Shown: in pieces, positions 43,604 through 51,975 of the stretch
Position numbering within the stretch: position 1 is the stretch's first letter
Layout of the letters: every line of letters begins with the position of its first letter
Origin: an uncultured Bacteroidales bacterium
Lineage (GTDB): Bacteria > Bacteroidota > Bacteroidia > Bacteroidales > Paludibacteraceae
Length of the DNA stretch: 64,000 nt
Direction: 5' to 3'
Assembly: GCA_944322025.1 (NCBI GenBank)
Contig: CALUOH010000005.1
Span: 1-64,000 of the forward strand
Program-made: the position numbers and the translations under genes
Notes under the pieces: generated by a model
Databases searched by the model: none
What the model was told of the DNA's origin: nothing
The model's input: the letters and a program-made list of their open reading frames with translations, nothing else

Positions 43604-43888
43604 ATGATTGTAATCATGGCAAGGGCAGAGGTCATGCCCGATAAGGTCGAGGAATACATCTGTCTTGCAAAGGAACTCGAATGCGCATCGCGCCGCGAGG
43701 AGGGCTGCATAGCCTACACGCTGCACCGCTCTATGGACAACCCCAACGTGTTTGTAGTCATTGAGCAATGGAAAGACAGTCAGGCGATTGAGGCTCACAA
43801 CGCAAGCGCACATTTCACCCGCATAGTGCCTCAGCTTGGAGCCATGCGCCTGAGCAGTGCCGTAGAGCATCTGACCATTGTAGGATAA
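43604..43888 (+). CDS. Antibiotic biosynthesis monooxygenase (ABM/YgiN-like) protein
   Basis: 94 residues, the usual length. The dimeric ferredoxin-like ABM fold is shown by VIMARAEVMPDKVEEYICL, SRREEGCIAYTLHRSMDNPNVFVVIEQWKD and AHNASAHFTRIVPQL. Relatives oxidise quinols or act on small aromatic compounds without a cofactor. It is 6 bp downstream of the nitroreductase gene and surely cotranscribed, suggesting joint handling of quinone- or nitro-type compounds, which is inference. Confidence 0.9.
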   Translation: MIVIMARAEVMPDKVEEYICLAKELECASRREEGCIAYTLHRSMDNPNVFVVIEQWKDSQAIEAHNASAHFTRIVPQLGAMRLSSAVEHLTIVG

Positions 43889-43924
43889 TGTATGCAGGAC
43901 GGCTCCGTCTGGCAGCACTGCGCC

Positions 43925-45946
43925 TCACAACCGCCACTGTATATATACTCCCGCATCTGTACGATGGTTGCCCCGCGTCATGTCGTCTCCGCTGCCCACC
44001 GTTGCCCTGCCGTCGGCATACCATGTCTGCGACATGCGCACGCCGAGAGACAACCCCTCCACAGGCCGCCCCGTCAGCATCACATACCACCTGCATCCCT
44101 TCCCGTACAGTGCCGACGAATAACCGCTGCCGGGGAAGTTGCGCTCATACCAGAAGAAACGGTTGTCCCAGTTGTCCGTGTCGAACAGTACCGCGCTGCA
44201 CGCTATGTTCATCCGCCCGGCAAACAACTCGCACACCGCATCCTGCGCCAGCATCATGCCGTAGCGTGCCGTGCCGTCCCCCGCCGTAGCCCGGCCCTCT
44301 GCCCCGCTTGTGAAGCGGAAACAGCCTGCCCCGTAGCGCACCACCCCGCGGAGTGAAAACACGCTCTGGCTCATGCTTCCTCCCGTAGTCCCTGCCACCT
44401 CCCTCTCCCTCTGACGGTAACGCGCGGAAAGCAGGGCAGTCAGCCCCCGCACGCCGCCATACTCCGCGTCGCACCTCGCCTCCCATCCCGTAGTCGGGGC
44501 GGCAATCTGATACGACACCCACGGACGCTTATACATATCCGCGTATGCGTCGAGTGTCCAGCGGCGCGGCAGTGCTATTGAGAAGCCGAATGTCGCACCG
44601 TGTTCGTTGTTCACCCTCGTACCGCTGCTGAAGCCACGGGCGAAATACATGTCATACTGCGGGGAATAATACCTGTGGTTAAGGTATATATCGAGTGAAG
44701 AGACTGGCGATATGGCGAGCGTATTGACCGTGGCGACTGCCAGATTCTGGTTGACTGCCGTCTCCCCGTATAGGCGCACGGTACGGAAGAACAGGCGGTA
44801 ATCCGCGCTCACGCCCCCCTGCATGTTGCCCGAGAACATGTGCCTGTAATACGGTTCGTCTGGCCTCCGGCGGCTTATCCTGTGATACGCGCCCCCTGCC
44901 GTCAGCCCCACTTCAAAATGCCGTCCTGCGTATGCAGCATGAACCGCCGCTGAATGCACGCCCACCGCATGACGCGACACTCTCTCCGATGGAGTACGGT
45001 GCAGACCGCCCTCCCTGAATGTGGAGAAGATGCCGCCTGTTGTATCTGCGTCATACCTCCTGTACGAGTAGAATGCGTCAAGCCTCCACCCGCCCCATGA
45101 TGCGGACACGGCAGCCCCACGGAAGAAGTCAGTCTCGTCCGTCCCGCCGTAATGCGATATGCCACGGCCGTTTGCCCCGCTGCGTCTGAGCCCCTCCATC
45201 TTGCCGCCGTATGCCCTCTCCCCGAACAGTAGCCCCCGTCCGAATGACACACGGAAATCCCCTGCATAGAGCGACACATGCCTCCCGACGCGCGCCTCGG
45301 CATACGCCCTGTACAGGTCAAACCCTCCCGCCCCGTGAGAGAAGAACGGCTCTCCCGCGTCATGCTCCATTGTCACCCCGGCATACAGACAGTCAGCCGC
45401 CTGTACCCTGTATTTCAACTGTCCGCCGACCGGCGCACCGGGATAACGCCCCGTGGCATAACCCGCTCGCCGTTCCAGCTCTGTGCCGACACGTGCGAAA
45501 AGCGTATGCCCCGCAGAGCGCAAAGCCCTGTCCCACGTGATGCCGCCGTCCGTGCTGCCGACTTTTACAAAGGGTAAGAGGAAACGGATGGAGAGCGGGC
45601 GCAGGTTCTCGACCAGCTGCAACTCATATATGCTCTGCATCGGCCCGTAAACATATACATAATAGAGCAGCCGCTCTATCTCCACATCATTGAGAAACGG
45701 CAGCCGCTCCAAATCCTCGCGCGTGGCGTTGTTGAGGTCTATGGGGTTGTCCATCAACGCATATAGCCTCTCTTCGAGTGCCTCATAATCCACAGCCTCC
45801 GCGTTCTCCTCCTCCGACAGGTATATGGCTATCTGTGTAACTATTTCATCTGCGGAAAAACTGCCCACACTCTGTGCCGCTGCACAGCAAGGCAGGAGGA
45901 CGGCAAGGGACAAGGCCGACACGATGAATGCCAGCCTATATATCAT
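43925..45946 (-). CDS. Helix-hairpin-helix plus beta-barrel outer membrane protein
   Basis: 673 residues. Signal peptide ending SLAVLLPCCAAA-Q. Residues about 70-115 are a helix-hairpin-helix pair (DLNNATREDLERLPFLND, EIERLLYYVYVYGPMQSIYELQ), like ComEA/PulK-type modules. The remaining 530 residues alternate in long beta-strands (RVQAADCLYAGVTMEHDAGE, VSLYAGDFRVSFGRGLLFGE) and end in a strand (GVYIQWRL), as in an outer membrane barrel. The combination is known in Bacteroidetes only as hypothetical. It overlaps the 3' end of the upstream gene by 11 bp, so the two are coupled. Confidence 0.8.
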   Translation of the reverse strand: MIYRLAFIVSALSLAVLLPCCAAAQSVGSFSADEIVTQIAIYLSEEENAEAVDYEALEERLYALMDNPIDLNNATREDLERLPFLNDVEIERLLYYVYVYGPMQSIYELQLVENLRPLSIRFLLPFVKVGSTDGGITWDRALRSAGHTLFARVGTELERRAGYATGRYPGAPVGGQLKYRVQAADCLYAGVTMEHDAGEPFFSHGAGGFDLYRAYAEARVGRHVSLYAGDFRVSFGRGLLFGERAYGGKMEGLRRSGANGRGISHYGGTDETDFFRGAAVSASWGGWRLDAFYSYRRYDADTTGGIFSTFREGGLHRTPSERVSRHAVGVHSAAVHAAYAGRHFEVGLTAGGAYHRISRRRPDEPYYRHMFSGNMQGGVSADYRLFFRTVRLYGETAVNQNLAVATVNTLAISPVSSLDIYLNHRYYSPQYDMYFARGFSSGTRVNNEHGATFGFSIALPRRWTLDAYADMYKRPWVSYQIAAPTTGWEARCDAEYGGVRGLTALLSARYRQREREVAGTTGGSMSQSVFSLRGVVRYGAGCFRFTSGAEGRATAGDGTARYGMMLAQDAVCELFAGRMNIACSAVLFDTDNWDNRFFWYERNFPGSGYSSALYGKGCRWYVMLTGRPVEGLSLGVRMSQTWYADGRATVGSGDDMTRGNHRTDAGVYIQWRL

Positions 45947-46751
45947 AGCCCAACGACCCTAAGAGTGTCACTCCGAGCTTAGGGTTAAGCTCACTGTGCA
46001 ACTCGAATCTGAAATCATCGACACGAAAGCCCACACCCAGAGTAGGTATCGCATAGTCCGCGCCATACACTCCCGCCCGTAGTGTGAACACATCGAATGG
46101 CCGGTATTCGAAGCCTGTTTTCCAATGGAAAAGGGTGCTTATCTCCCGGTCAATCTCAACAAGCCAGTCCACCTTGTCATGAATGTGCCAGTTGACCCCT
46201 ACCGCCACAGTGACCGGCAGATACTGCATGGGATACGAGCGCACGGCGGAGAAACAGGGATTAAACATGGAGAAGCCGATTGTGACCGCAGGCGAGACAT
46301 CGACCTGCACCCCGACATTGGCGGTCACCGTAGCCACATAACGCTCCGTCGGCGAAAGGTATACCATATAGACATCTGCCTCCACCCCTATCCGCCATAC
46401 CCCGAAATCGCGGGAGAAGCCTACTGCCGCAAGCATCTCATTGTAAACGCTGTAACCGAAATGGTTGAACGCTACTGATACATTGAAATACGGTGTCGGG
46501 ACGACAGCCGCCACCATCTTGTTCGACAGCTCCCTTGTGATATAACGGTTCTCATATACGGCAGACAGACATACCTTGTCAGCAGTCGAGGCGGCGGAAG
46601 GGTTATGCAGCGGTTGCCAGCGGCCTTTATAGGCTGCCGCAGCCCTGCCGGGGGCGTAACTCCCGGGTACAATATCTCCGCGTTGCCCGGAAAGGGACAA
46701 CGCGGAGAACATGAGTAGGAATATGAGTATTATGGTTTTCAAGACATACAC
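45936..46751 (-). CDS. PorQ/PorP-like outer membrane protein
   Basis: 271 residues. Signal peptide with FLLMFSALSLSG-Q. The mature part has WQPLHNPSAASTADKVCLSA, a typical Bacteroidetes beta-barrel opening (asparagine-proline-serine/alanine), and amphipathic strands through to a final LGSLGYDI. It resembles PorQ-type proteins linked to type IX secretion, but no other type IX gene is nearby, so I keep the call general. It is upstream of, and overlaps, the helix-hairpin-helix barrel gene. Confidence 0.72.
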   Translation of the reverse strand: MYVLKTIILIFLLMFSALSLSGQRGDIVPGSYAPGRAAAAYKGRWQPLHNPSAASTADKVCLSAVYENRYITRELSNKMVAAVVPTPYFNVSVAFNHFGYSVYNEMLAAVGFSRDFGVWRIGVEADVYMVYLSPTERYVATVTANVGVQVDVSPAVTIGFSMFNPCFSAVRSYPMQYLPVTVAVGVNWHIHDKVDWLVEIDREISTLFHWKTGFEYRPFDVFTLRAGVYGADYAIPTLGVGFRVDDFRFELHSELNPKLGVTLLGSLGYDI

Positions 46752-46786
46752 CGTCTATATTGGCAATTGGCAAAAAGACATGTATA

Positions 46787-48004
46787 TCATCTAAATCCCC
46801 TTGGGCGGCGTGGTCTCCTTTTCTTCTTTGCAGTTTTTTTCTTGCTATCCTTCTTCTTGTCCACGGTAGTTTTCTTGGAATCATCACCCTGAGACACAGT
46901 CTCTTTACCTGTATCTCCTCCCTTCGTCGCCGTCTTCTGCACACTCTGACCCTCGCCCGTAGCGGCATTTAGTGCGGCCTCAGCGTCCTTCTCGTCTATC
47001 TTTTCCAGCTCCTCTTTCGGCGTAAGGTCAGTGTATTCCAGTTTGGACGTGCGGTCCAGTTTCTTCTGTATGATGCCTATGACACCCGCCGTCTCCAGCC
47101 GGCTGCTGCGGCGCAGATTGAAGTTGGCCTGTTCCGAAGTGACATTGCCCACCTTAACCTTAGCCCCCTTGTCGGCTATGACAAAGAAGAACTCGGCCTC
47201 CGGTATCTGCTGTATATTTACCTCACTGCGGTTGGCCTCTATGCCTATATTGTTCACTTCCAGAATGTCCGCATTCACCTTGGCATTCTCATCTGCATAT
47301 ATGTTGCACGCACGGGTAGTCACATTGTTGAAATCCACGCGGCTCGGCACTCCACTCGCGCCAAGCACCGTCACATTCATCGAGTCGCATTCGAGATCCT
47401 TTGCCAGCTGTATCTTCGAGATAATATTGACCGAGAAATTGGCATAATACTCCACCGAAACCCCTTGCAGCATCACACCATCCTCCGCCGCCGTCTCCAC
47501 CGAGAGCGTACCGGCCTCTATATCGCCGTCCACGGTGCAGCGCGCATACCCCTCCGTGACTATCTTCATGTCACTCGCCGTCAGAGCATTGAGTTTCATA
47601 GTGACCTCGTCCGATGCCTTTATGTCAAGCGGACGCTCACCGTTCTCTATATTAGTCAAAGCCGTAAACGACGATTCGCCCGAACAGTGTATCTTGAACA
47701 GATATGGAGATGAGAGTGTGACCTTTATGCCGCGCACATCCTCCACGAGCCTCTTGTTTATAGGCTTGGGCTTGATAGTCAGACACCCCGTCTTATCCAC
47801 CTCAGTGACAAGGTTTTTCATGCGCCCGTCCACCGCGCTCTCGACAAAGATGCCGCACACTTCATCTTGTGAATAGACCACCTCGACAGGCCCGGCAACG
47901 ACCACTGCGCTGAACTTGCCCAAATCCCTGTCCTCGCTCACCGCCCCGTACATAGCCGCTACGCCTGTCAATGCGGCCGTAATTAGAGACATTATTCTTT
48001 TCAT
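46787..48004 (-). CDS. DUF2807 (head GIN domain) protein with basic C-terminal tail
   Basis: 405 residues. Signal peptide (RIMSLITAALTGVAAMYG). The body repeats the DUF2807 beta-solenoid pattern: KFSAVVVAGPVEVVYSQDE, VKVTLSSPYLFKIHCSGE-like segments, then VDFNNVTTRACNIYADENAK and IGIEANRSEVNIQQIPEAEF. The last 60 residues are lysine- and arginine-rich (DKKKDSKKKTAKKKRRPRRP), unusual for the family and perhaps a polyanion- or cell-wall-binding tail. The start MKRIMSLI was chosen for the signal peptide. Its leader includes the family C repeat. Confidence 0.83.
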   Translation of the reverse strand: MKRIMSLITAALTGVAAMYGAVSEDRDLGKFSAVVVAGPVEVVYSQDEVCGIFVESAVDGRMKNLVTEVDKTGCLTIKPKPINKRLVEDVRGIKVTLSSPYLFKIHCSGESSFTALTNIENGERPLDIKASDEVTMKLNALTASDMKIVTEGYARCTVDGDIEAGTLSVETAAEDGVMLQGVSVEYYANFSVNIISKIQLAKDLECDSMNVTVLGASGVPSRVDFNNVTTRACNIYADENAKVNADILEVNNIGIEANRSEVNIQQIPEAEFFFVIADKGAKVKVGNVTSEQANFNLRRSSRLETAGVIGIIQKKLDRTSKLEYTDLTPKEELEKIDEKDAEAALNAATGEGQSVQKTATKGGDTGKETVSQGDDSKKTTVDKKKDSKKKTAKKKRRPRRPRGFR

Positions 48005-48110
48005 AGTATATAAGGTTTTATAGATTATTCCATTGCGGCACAAAGCCCCGCCCCACCTCCGCCGGACTAGGACTGCCTCCTATCTTGAATCGTCAAGCAC
48101 GCAAAAACAG

Positions 48111-48193
48111 TGCAAACCGAACACAAAAGCGCAAACTCGTTTGTAGCTTTTGTTGAGGTGCAGCCTGTCTTGTACCGTCAGGTACAAAGATAC
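48111..48193 (-). repeat. Family C intergenic element, copy 2
   Basis: It parallels 9200-9281. First hairpin: ACAAAAGC (48123-48130) and CAAAC pair with GTTTG and GCTTTTGT (ends 48153). Second hairpin: TTGTAC (48170-48175) pairs with GTACAA (48182-48187), where copy 1 has TTGTGC with GCACAA, a compensatory change. The minus-strand TATCTTTG (complement of 48186-48193) would start transcription toward the DUF2807 gene. A decayed partial copy of the right half lies at about 48080-48105. Confidence 0.65.
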
Positions 48194-48329
48194 GAAATTT
48201 CCCAAACAACACTCCTCTAAAAGACAAAAAATAAACTTTTGGGCAAAATACCCCCGCTCACGCCACGCCTGCCCCTCACTTACTCCCATCCAATCAACAC
48301 ATCAACACCTCTCATTCTACACATCACCT

Positions 48330-48490
48330 GCAAAATCACCACTCTCATCACCTACAAATTCACACCCATAATCATTTGATTATCAAAATATTTACCTGCC
48401 CCGCAGCTACCTTTCAGTTACCTCCCCGCTACCCTCAACCAAGCGGTTCGCTCTTCTCTCGCATTATCTTACCAGAAAGTTAATTAGTCG
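48330..48490 (+). repeat. Family B element, copy B4
   Basis: 11-bp units GCAGCTACCTT, TCAGTTACCTC and CCCGCTACCCT (48403-48435), then CAACCAAGCGGTTCG and CGCATTATCTTACC. The left flank has CACCACTCTCATCACC. Outer limits are approximate. Confidence 0.65.
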
Positions 48491-48608
48491 GCAACCCATC
48501 GCGGCACGACTCATTTTGCACATACCCCATCCGTCCGTCTTCCTCTCCCCGTCCGCCGGATTATACATATTTTAATTCTTCGCTCCCCCTACTTTATGAG
48601 ATTTATTG

Positions 48609-48616
48609 TAATTTTG
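48609..48616 (+). promoter_or_regulatory. -7 promoter box of serS
   Basis: TAATTTTG, leaving a leader of about 58 nt. The leader has a small GC hairpin (GGCGGG pairing with CCCGCC). I see no T-box. Confidence 0.6.
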
Positions 48617-48679
48617 CAAGTCAGAGCGGCGGGACAGCCCCGCCTCTTACACCCGAAACCAAGAAATAGACAACACAAT

Positions 48680-49957
48680 ATGCTGACTCTAAAATTCATA
48701 ACCGAGAACCGCGACGAAGTAGTACGCCGCCTCGGAAAAAAGCACTTCAAGCCGGCGGCAGAGATGATTGACCGCGTCATCACACTCGACACAGACCGCC
48801 GCTCGACACAGAAAGAACTCGACGCAAAGCAGGCGCAGATGAACCAGCTCTCCAAATCAATAGGCGCGCTCATGCAGGCGGGCAAAAAGGACGAGGCCAA
48901 CGAGGCCAAAGCCAAGACCGCAGAGTACAAGGAAGAGATAAAAGCCTTGCAGTCACGCATGGACGAGTCAGAAAACTCCATACGCGACCTCCTTCTCCAG
49001 ATACCCAACCTGCCCAACGAGACAGTCCCCGATGGCTATGGCGCGGAGGACAACAAGGTTGAGCGCATGGGCGGGACAAACCCCGTCTTCGAGGGCTTCA
49101 AGCCGCTGCCCCACTGGGAGTTGGCAAAGAAATACGACCTCATCGACTTTGAGCTTGGAGTGAAGATAACCGGTGCCGGATTTCCTGTCTACAAGGGCAA
49201 GGGCGCACGCCTCCAACGCGCACTGATAAACTTCTTCCTTGACGAGGCACGCGATGCCGGCTACCTCGAGATTGAGCCCCCCTACGTTGTCAATGAGGCA
49301 TCGGGCTACGGCACAGGACAGCTCCCAGACAAGGAGGGGCAGATGTACCACGCCACTGCGGACAACCTCTACCTCATCCCCACGGCGGAAGTCCCCGTGA
49401 CAAACATATACCGCGACGTGATTCTCTCCGAAAAGGATCTGCCGGTGAAAAACTGCGCCTACTCCGCATGCTTCCGCCGCGAGGCAGGCTCCTACGGCAA
49501 GGACGTGCGCGGCCTCAACCGCCTGCACCAGTTCAACAAGGTGGAGATTGTACGCATCGACACTCCGGAACACTCCTATGAAAGTCTCAATGAAATGATT
49601 GCCCACGTGGAGAGCCTCGTGAACAAGCTAGGCCTCCCCTACCGCATACTGCGCCTGTGCGGCGGCGATATGTCGTTCACATCGGCTATCACTTTCGATT
49701 TCGAGGTCTACTCCGCAGCGCAGGAGCGTTGGCTCGAGGTCAGTTCAGTGTCTAATTTCGAGAGCTATCAAGCCAACAGGCTCAAATGCCGCTACCGCAA
49801 CGCCGACGGCAAAATCACGCTGTGCCACACGCTCAACGGCTCCGCGCTCGCGCTGCCGCGCATCGTTGCAGCCATATTGGAGAACAACCAGACTGCGGAC
49901 GGCATACGCATACCTGAAGTCCTCGTGCCTTACTGCGGGTTCGACTTCATAGGATAA
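48680..49957 (+). CDS. serS: Seryl-tRNA synthetase
   Basis: 425 residues. The N-terminal antiparallel coiled-coil arm that grips the tRNA extra arm spans about 25-105 (DTDRRSTQKELDAKQAQMNQ and following). Class II motif 2 (FRREAGSYGKDVRGLNRLHQF) and motif 3 (NGSALALPRIVAAILEN) are intact. The start MLTLKFITENRDE is the family standard. It charges tRNA-Ser in the cytoplasm. A terminator follows at 49983 and then radA. Confidence 0.97.
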   Translation: MLTLKFITENRDEVVRRLGKKHFKPAAEMIDRVITLDTDRRSTQKELDAKQAQMNQLSKSIGALMQAGKKDEANEAKAKTAEYKEEIKALQSRMDESENSIRDLLLQIPNLPNETVPDGYGAEDNKVERMGGTNPVFEGFKPLPHWELAKKYDLIDFELGVKITGAGFPVYKGKGARLQRALINFFLDEARDAGYLEIEPPYVVNEASGYGTGQLPDKEGQMYHATADNLYLIPTAEVPVTNIYRDVILSEKDLPVKNCAYSACFRREAGSYGKDVRGLNRLHQFNKVEIVRIDTPEHSYESLNEMIAHVESLVNKLGLPYRILRLCGGDMSFTSAITFDFEVYSAAQERWLEVSSVSNFESYQANRLKCRYRNADGKITLCHTLNGSALALPRIVAAILENNQTADGIRIPEVLVPYCGFDFIG

Positions 49958-49982
49958 GGGCAAAAAACTACAACTGGCATAC

Positions 49983-50010
49983 AGGGGGCGAGGCTCTGCT
50001 TTCGCCCCCT
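49983..50010 (+). terminator. serS terminator, 15 bp before radA
   Basis: AGGGGGCGA pairs with TCGCCCCCT and is followed by TTTTC. The radA ATG starts 15 bp after the stem, so no separate radA promoter fits between; radA is probably reached by read-through. Confidence 0.8.
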
Positions 50011-50025
50011 TTTCATAGAACGGCT

Positions 50026-51393
50026 ATGGCAAAGGACAAGATAGTTTACCTCTGCACCAACTGTGGCGCAGACTACCCCAAGGCATACGGCAAATGCCCA
50101 ACCTGCGGAGCGTGGAACAGCTTTGTGGAACAGGTTGTAAGAAAAGAACCCACGCAAAGGGCGCAGCACGGTCTGGCGGAAACTCGCACGGCAACCCCCA
50201 AACGCATCGACGAGATAGGGGTCAGGCCAGAGAAGCGCATCGACACATCAAACGAGGAGCTGAACCGCGTACTCGGAGGAGGCATAGTGCCGGGCAGTCT
50301 CGTGCTGATTGGCGGAGAACCGGGCATCGGCAAATCGACCCTCGTGCTACAGGTTGCCCTGCGCATGGCGGGGCGTAAGATTCTCTATGTGAGCGGGGAG
50401 GAAAGCATCAACCAGTTGAAGATGAGAGCCGAACGCCTCGGCGAGATGCAGAGCGAATGTTACATCGTGAGCGAGACCGTGCTGGAGCAGATATATACCC
50501 ACATAAAGAATGTGGCACCGGATCTCGTCATCATAGACTCCATTCAGACCATACAGAGCGAGACTGCCGACTCATCGCCGGGCAGCCTCACGCAGGTACG
50601 CGAATGCTCGGCATCGCTGCTCAAATTCGCCAAGGAGTCGGACATCCCCGTACTGCTCATAGGCCACATCACCAAGGAAGGCAGCATTGCCGGGCCTAAG
50701 ATACTGGAACATATAGTCGACACGGTACTCCAGTTCGAAGGCGACCGCCACTATATGTACCGCATACTCCGCGCACACAAGAACCGTTTCGGGAGTACAG
50801 ACGAACTGGCCATCTTCGAGATGCAGCACAACGGGCTGCGCGAGGTGAGCAACCCCTCCGAACTGCTTCTCAATCAGGAGAACGAAGGTCTCAGCGGCGT
50901 AGCCATAGCCGCCATGATAGAGGGTGTGCGCCCGTTTCTAATAGAGGTTCAGGGGCTTGTCGGCACATCGGCCTACGGCACTCCGCAGCACTCCGCCACA
51001 GGGTTCGACATCCGCCGTATGAATATGCTGCTTGCAGTACTGGAAAAGCGTGCGGGTTTCAAACTACCACAGAAAGACGTGTTCCTCAACATAGCCGGAG
51101 GACTGAGGGTCAGCGACCCCGGCATAGACCTCGCCGTCATAGCCGCGATTCTTTCGAGTAACCTTGATATGGCTATTGACCACACCGTCTGCATGACCGG
51201 CGAGGTAGGCCTCTCCGGCGAGATACGCCCCGTCAACCGCATAGAGCAGCGCATAGCCGAGGCGCGCAAACTCGGTTTCCGGAAAATACTCATCCCGGAA
51301 TTCAACCGCAGGCAATTGTCCTCAAAAACAGACGGCATAGAAGTCGTAGGTGTACAGAAAGTAGAGGAGGCATTCCGCATACTGTTCGGATGA
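50026..51393 (+). CDS. radA: DNA repair protein RadA
   Basis: 455 residues. The N-terminal zinc finger uses Cys10, Cys13, Cys24 and Cys27 (LCTNCG, GKCPTCGAW). The RecA-like core has Walker A GGEPGIGKST (96-105), Walker B LVIIDSIQT and the RadA-specific KNRFG. A Lon-like C-terminal domain (KLPQKDVFLNIAGGLRVSDP) completes it. It promotes branch migration in recombinational repair. It depends on transcription past the serS hairpin. Confidence 0.96.
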   Translation: MAKDKIVYLCTNCGADYPKAYGKCPTCGAWNSFVEQVVRKEPTQRAQHGLAETRTATPKRIDEIGVRPEKRIDTSNEELNRVLGGGIVPGSLVLIGGEPGIGKSTLVLQVALRMAGRKILYVSGEESINQLKMRAERLGEMQSECYIVSETVLEQIYTHIKNVAPDLVIIDSIQTIQSETADSSPGSLTQVRECSASLLKFAKESDIPVLLIGHITKEGSIAGPKILEHIVDTVLQFEGDRHYMYRILRAHKNRFGSTDELAIFEMQHNGLREVSNPSELLLNQENEGLSGVAIAAMIEGVRPFLIEVQGLVGTSAYGTPQHSATGFDIRRMNMLLAVLEKRAGFKLPQKDVFLNIAGGLRVSDPGIDLAVIAAILSSNLDMAIDHTVCMTGEVGLSGEIRPVNRIEQRIAEARKLGFRKILIPEFNRRQLSSKTDGIEVVGVQKVEEAFRILFG

Positions 51394-51431
51394 TGCAGAT
51401 GATTTCCCGTACGACAGTAGCTGCATAAAAT

Positions 51432-51477
51432 ACAGAAGCGTCCATGACACTATGCGAGGTGTCACGGACGCTTCTGT
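51432..51477. terminator. Long terminator between radA and the small membrane protein gene
   Basis: A 19-bp stem, 51432-51450 with 51459-51477, with one mismatch and an 8-nt loop. It lies between convergent genes. Confidence 0.85.
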
Positions 51478-51506
51478 TATCATTGCGGCAACCCGCCGCC
51501 ACAGCC

Positions 51507-51893
51507 CTACTCATCGCCTTTCGGCTCACTCTTCTTGGTCATAATCCGGAAAACCAACCAATTCATAAGCTCCACAAGAGCAACGGAGACAAGCGTCATG
51601 ACAAAGCCCACGAAAAGACTGCCGAGCGTCACTCCGCACATGGACATATAAAGCAGTACGAGAATGACCAGCAGCAGGGGTACGCCTATCAGATAGAAAC
51701 GTTTCGGATGACGCCGCGCATACCGGTATGAGGTCAGGAAATAGAGCATCACAAGCGCGGCATACGTGACAGTGCTGGAAATCTGCACAGGAGAAGTCAG
51801 CTGGTTATTTATCAATATTCCTACAGCCTCTACCACCAAAAGTGCTACCACACAGAAAATCCACTCCTTCAATTGAGAATTAATTCGTGCCAT
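51507..51893 (-). CDS. Small hypothetical membrane protein
   Basis: 128 residues with four membrane helices (about 12-30, 42-56, 70-86, 91-115; FCVVALLVVEAVGILI, LIGVPLLLVILVLLYM) and charged ends. I do not recognise a family. It is a single gene convergent with radA and 80 bp downstream of trkH on the same strand. Confidence 0.7.
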   Translation of the reverse strand: MARINSQLKEWIFCVVALLVVEAVGILINNQLTSPVQISSTVTYAALVMLYFLTSYRYARRHPKRFYLIGVPLLLVILVLLYMSMCGVTLGSLFVGFVMTLVSVALVELMNWLVFRIMTKKSEPKGDE

Positions 51894-51975
51894 AATGATA
51901 TGATTTTTTTATTGTTTAGTTAAAGTACACAATAGCCAAAAGTCACACACCGCACCCGACCGGTCTATGCACACA

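Larger units (their letters stand above)
48005..48679. other. Long intergenic region between DUF2807 and serS genes
   Basis: It holds family C copy 2 (48111-48193), family B copy B4 (about 48330-48490) and the serS promoter and leader (48609-48679). The plus-strand frame at 48150-48371 is not protein-like. No gene is seen. Confidence 0.6.

Noticed and set aside
48617..48679. T-box leader upstream of serS
   Set aside because: The leader is only about 58 nt with a single small hairpin and lacks a T-box sequence.
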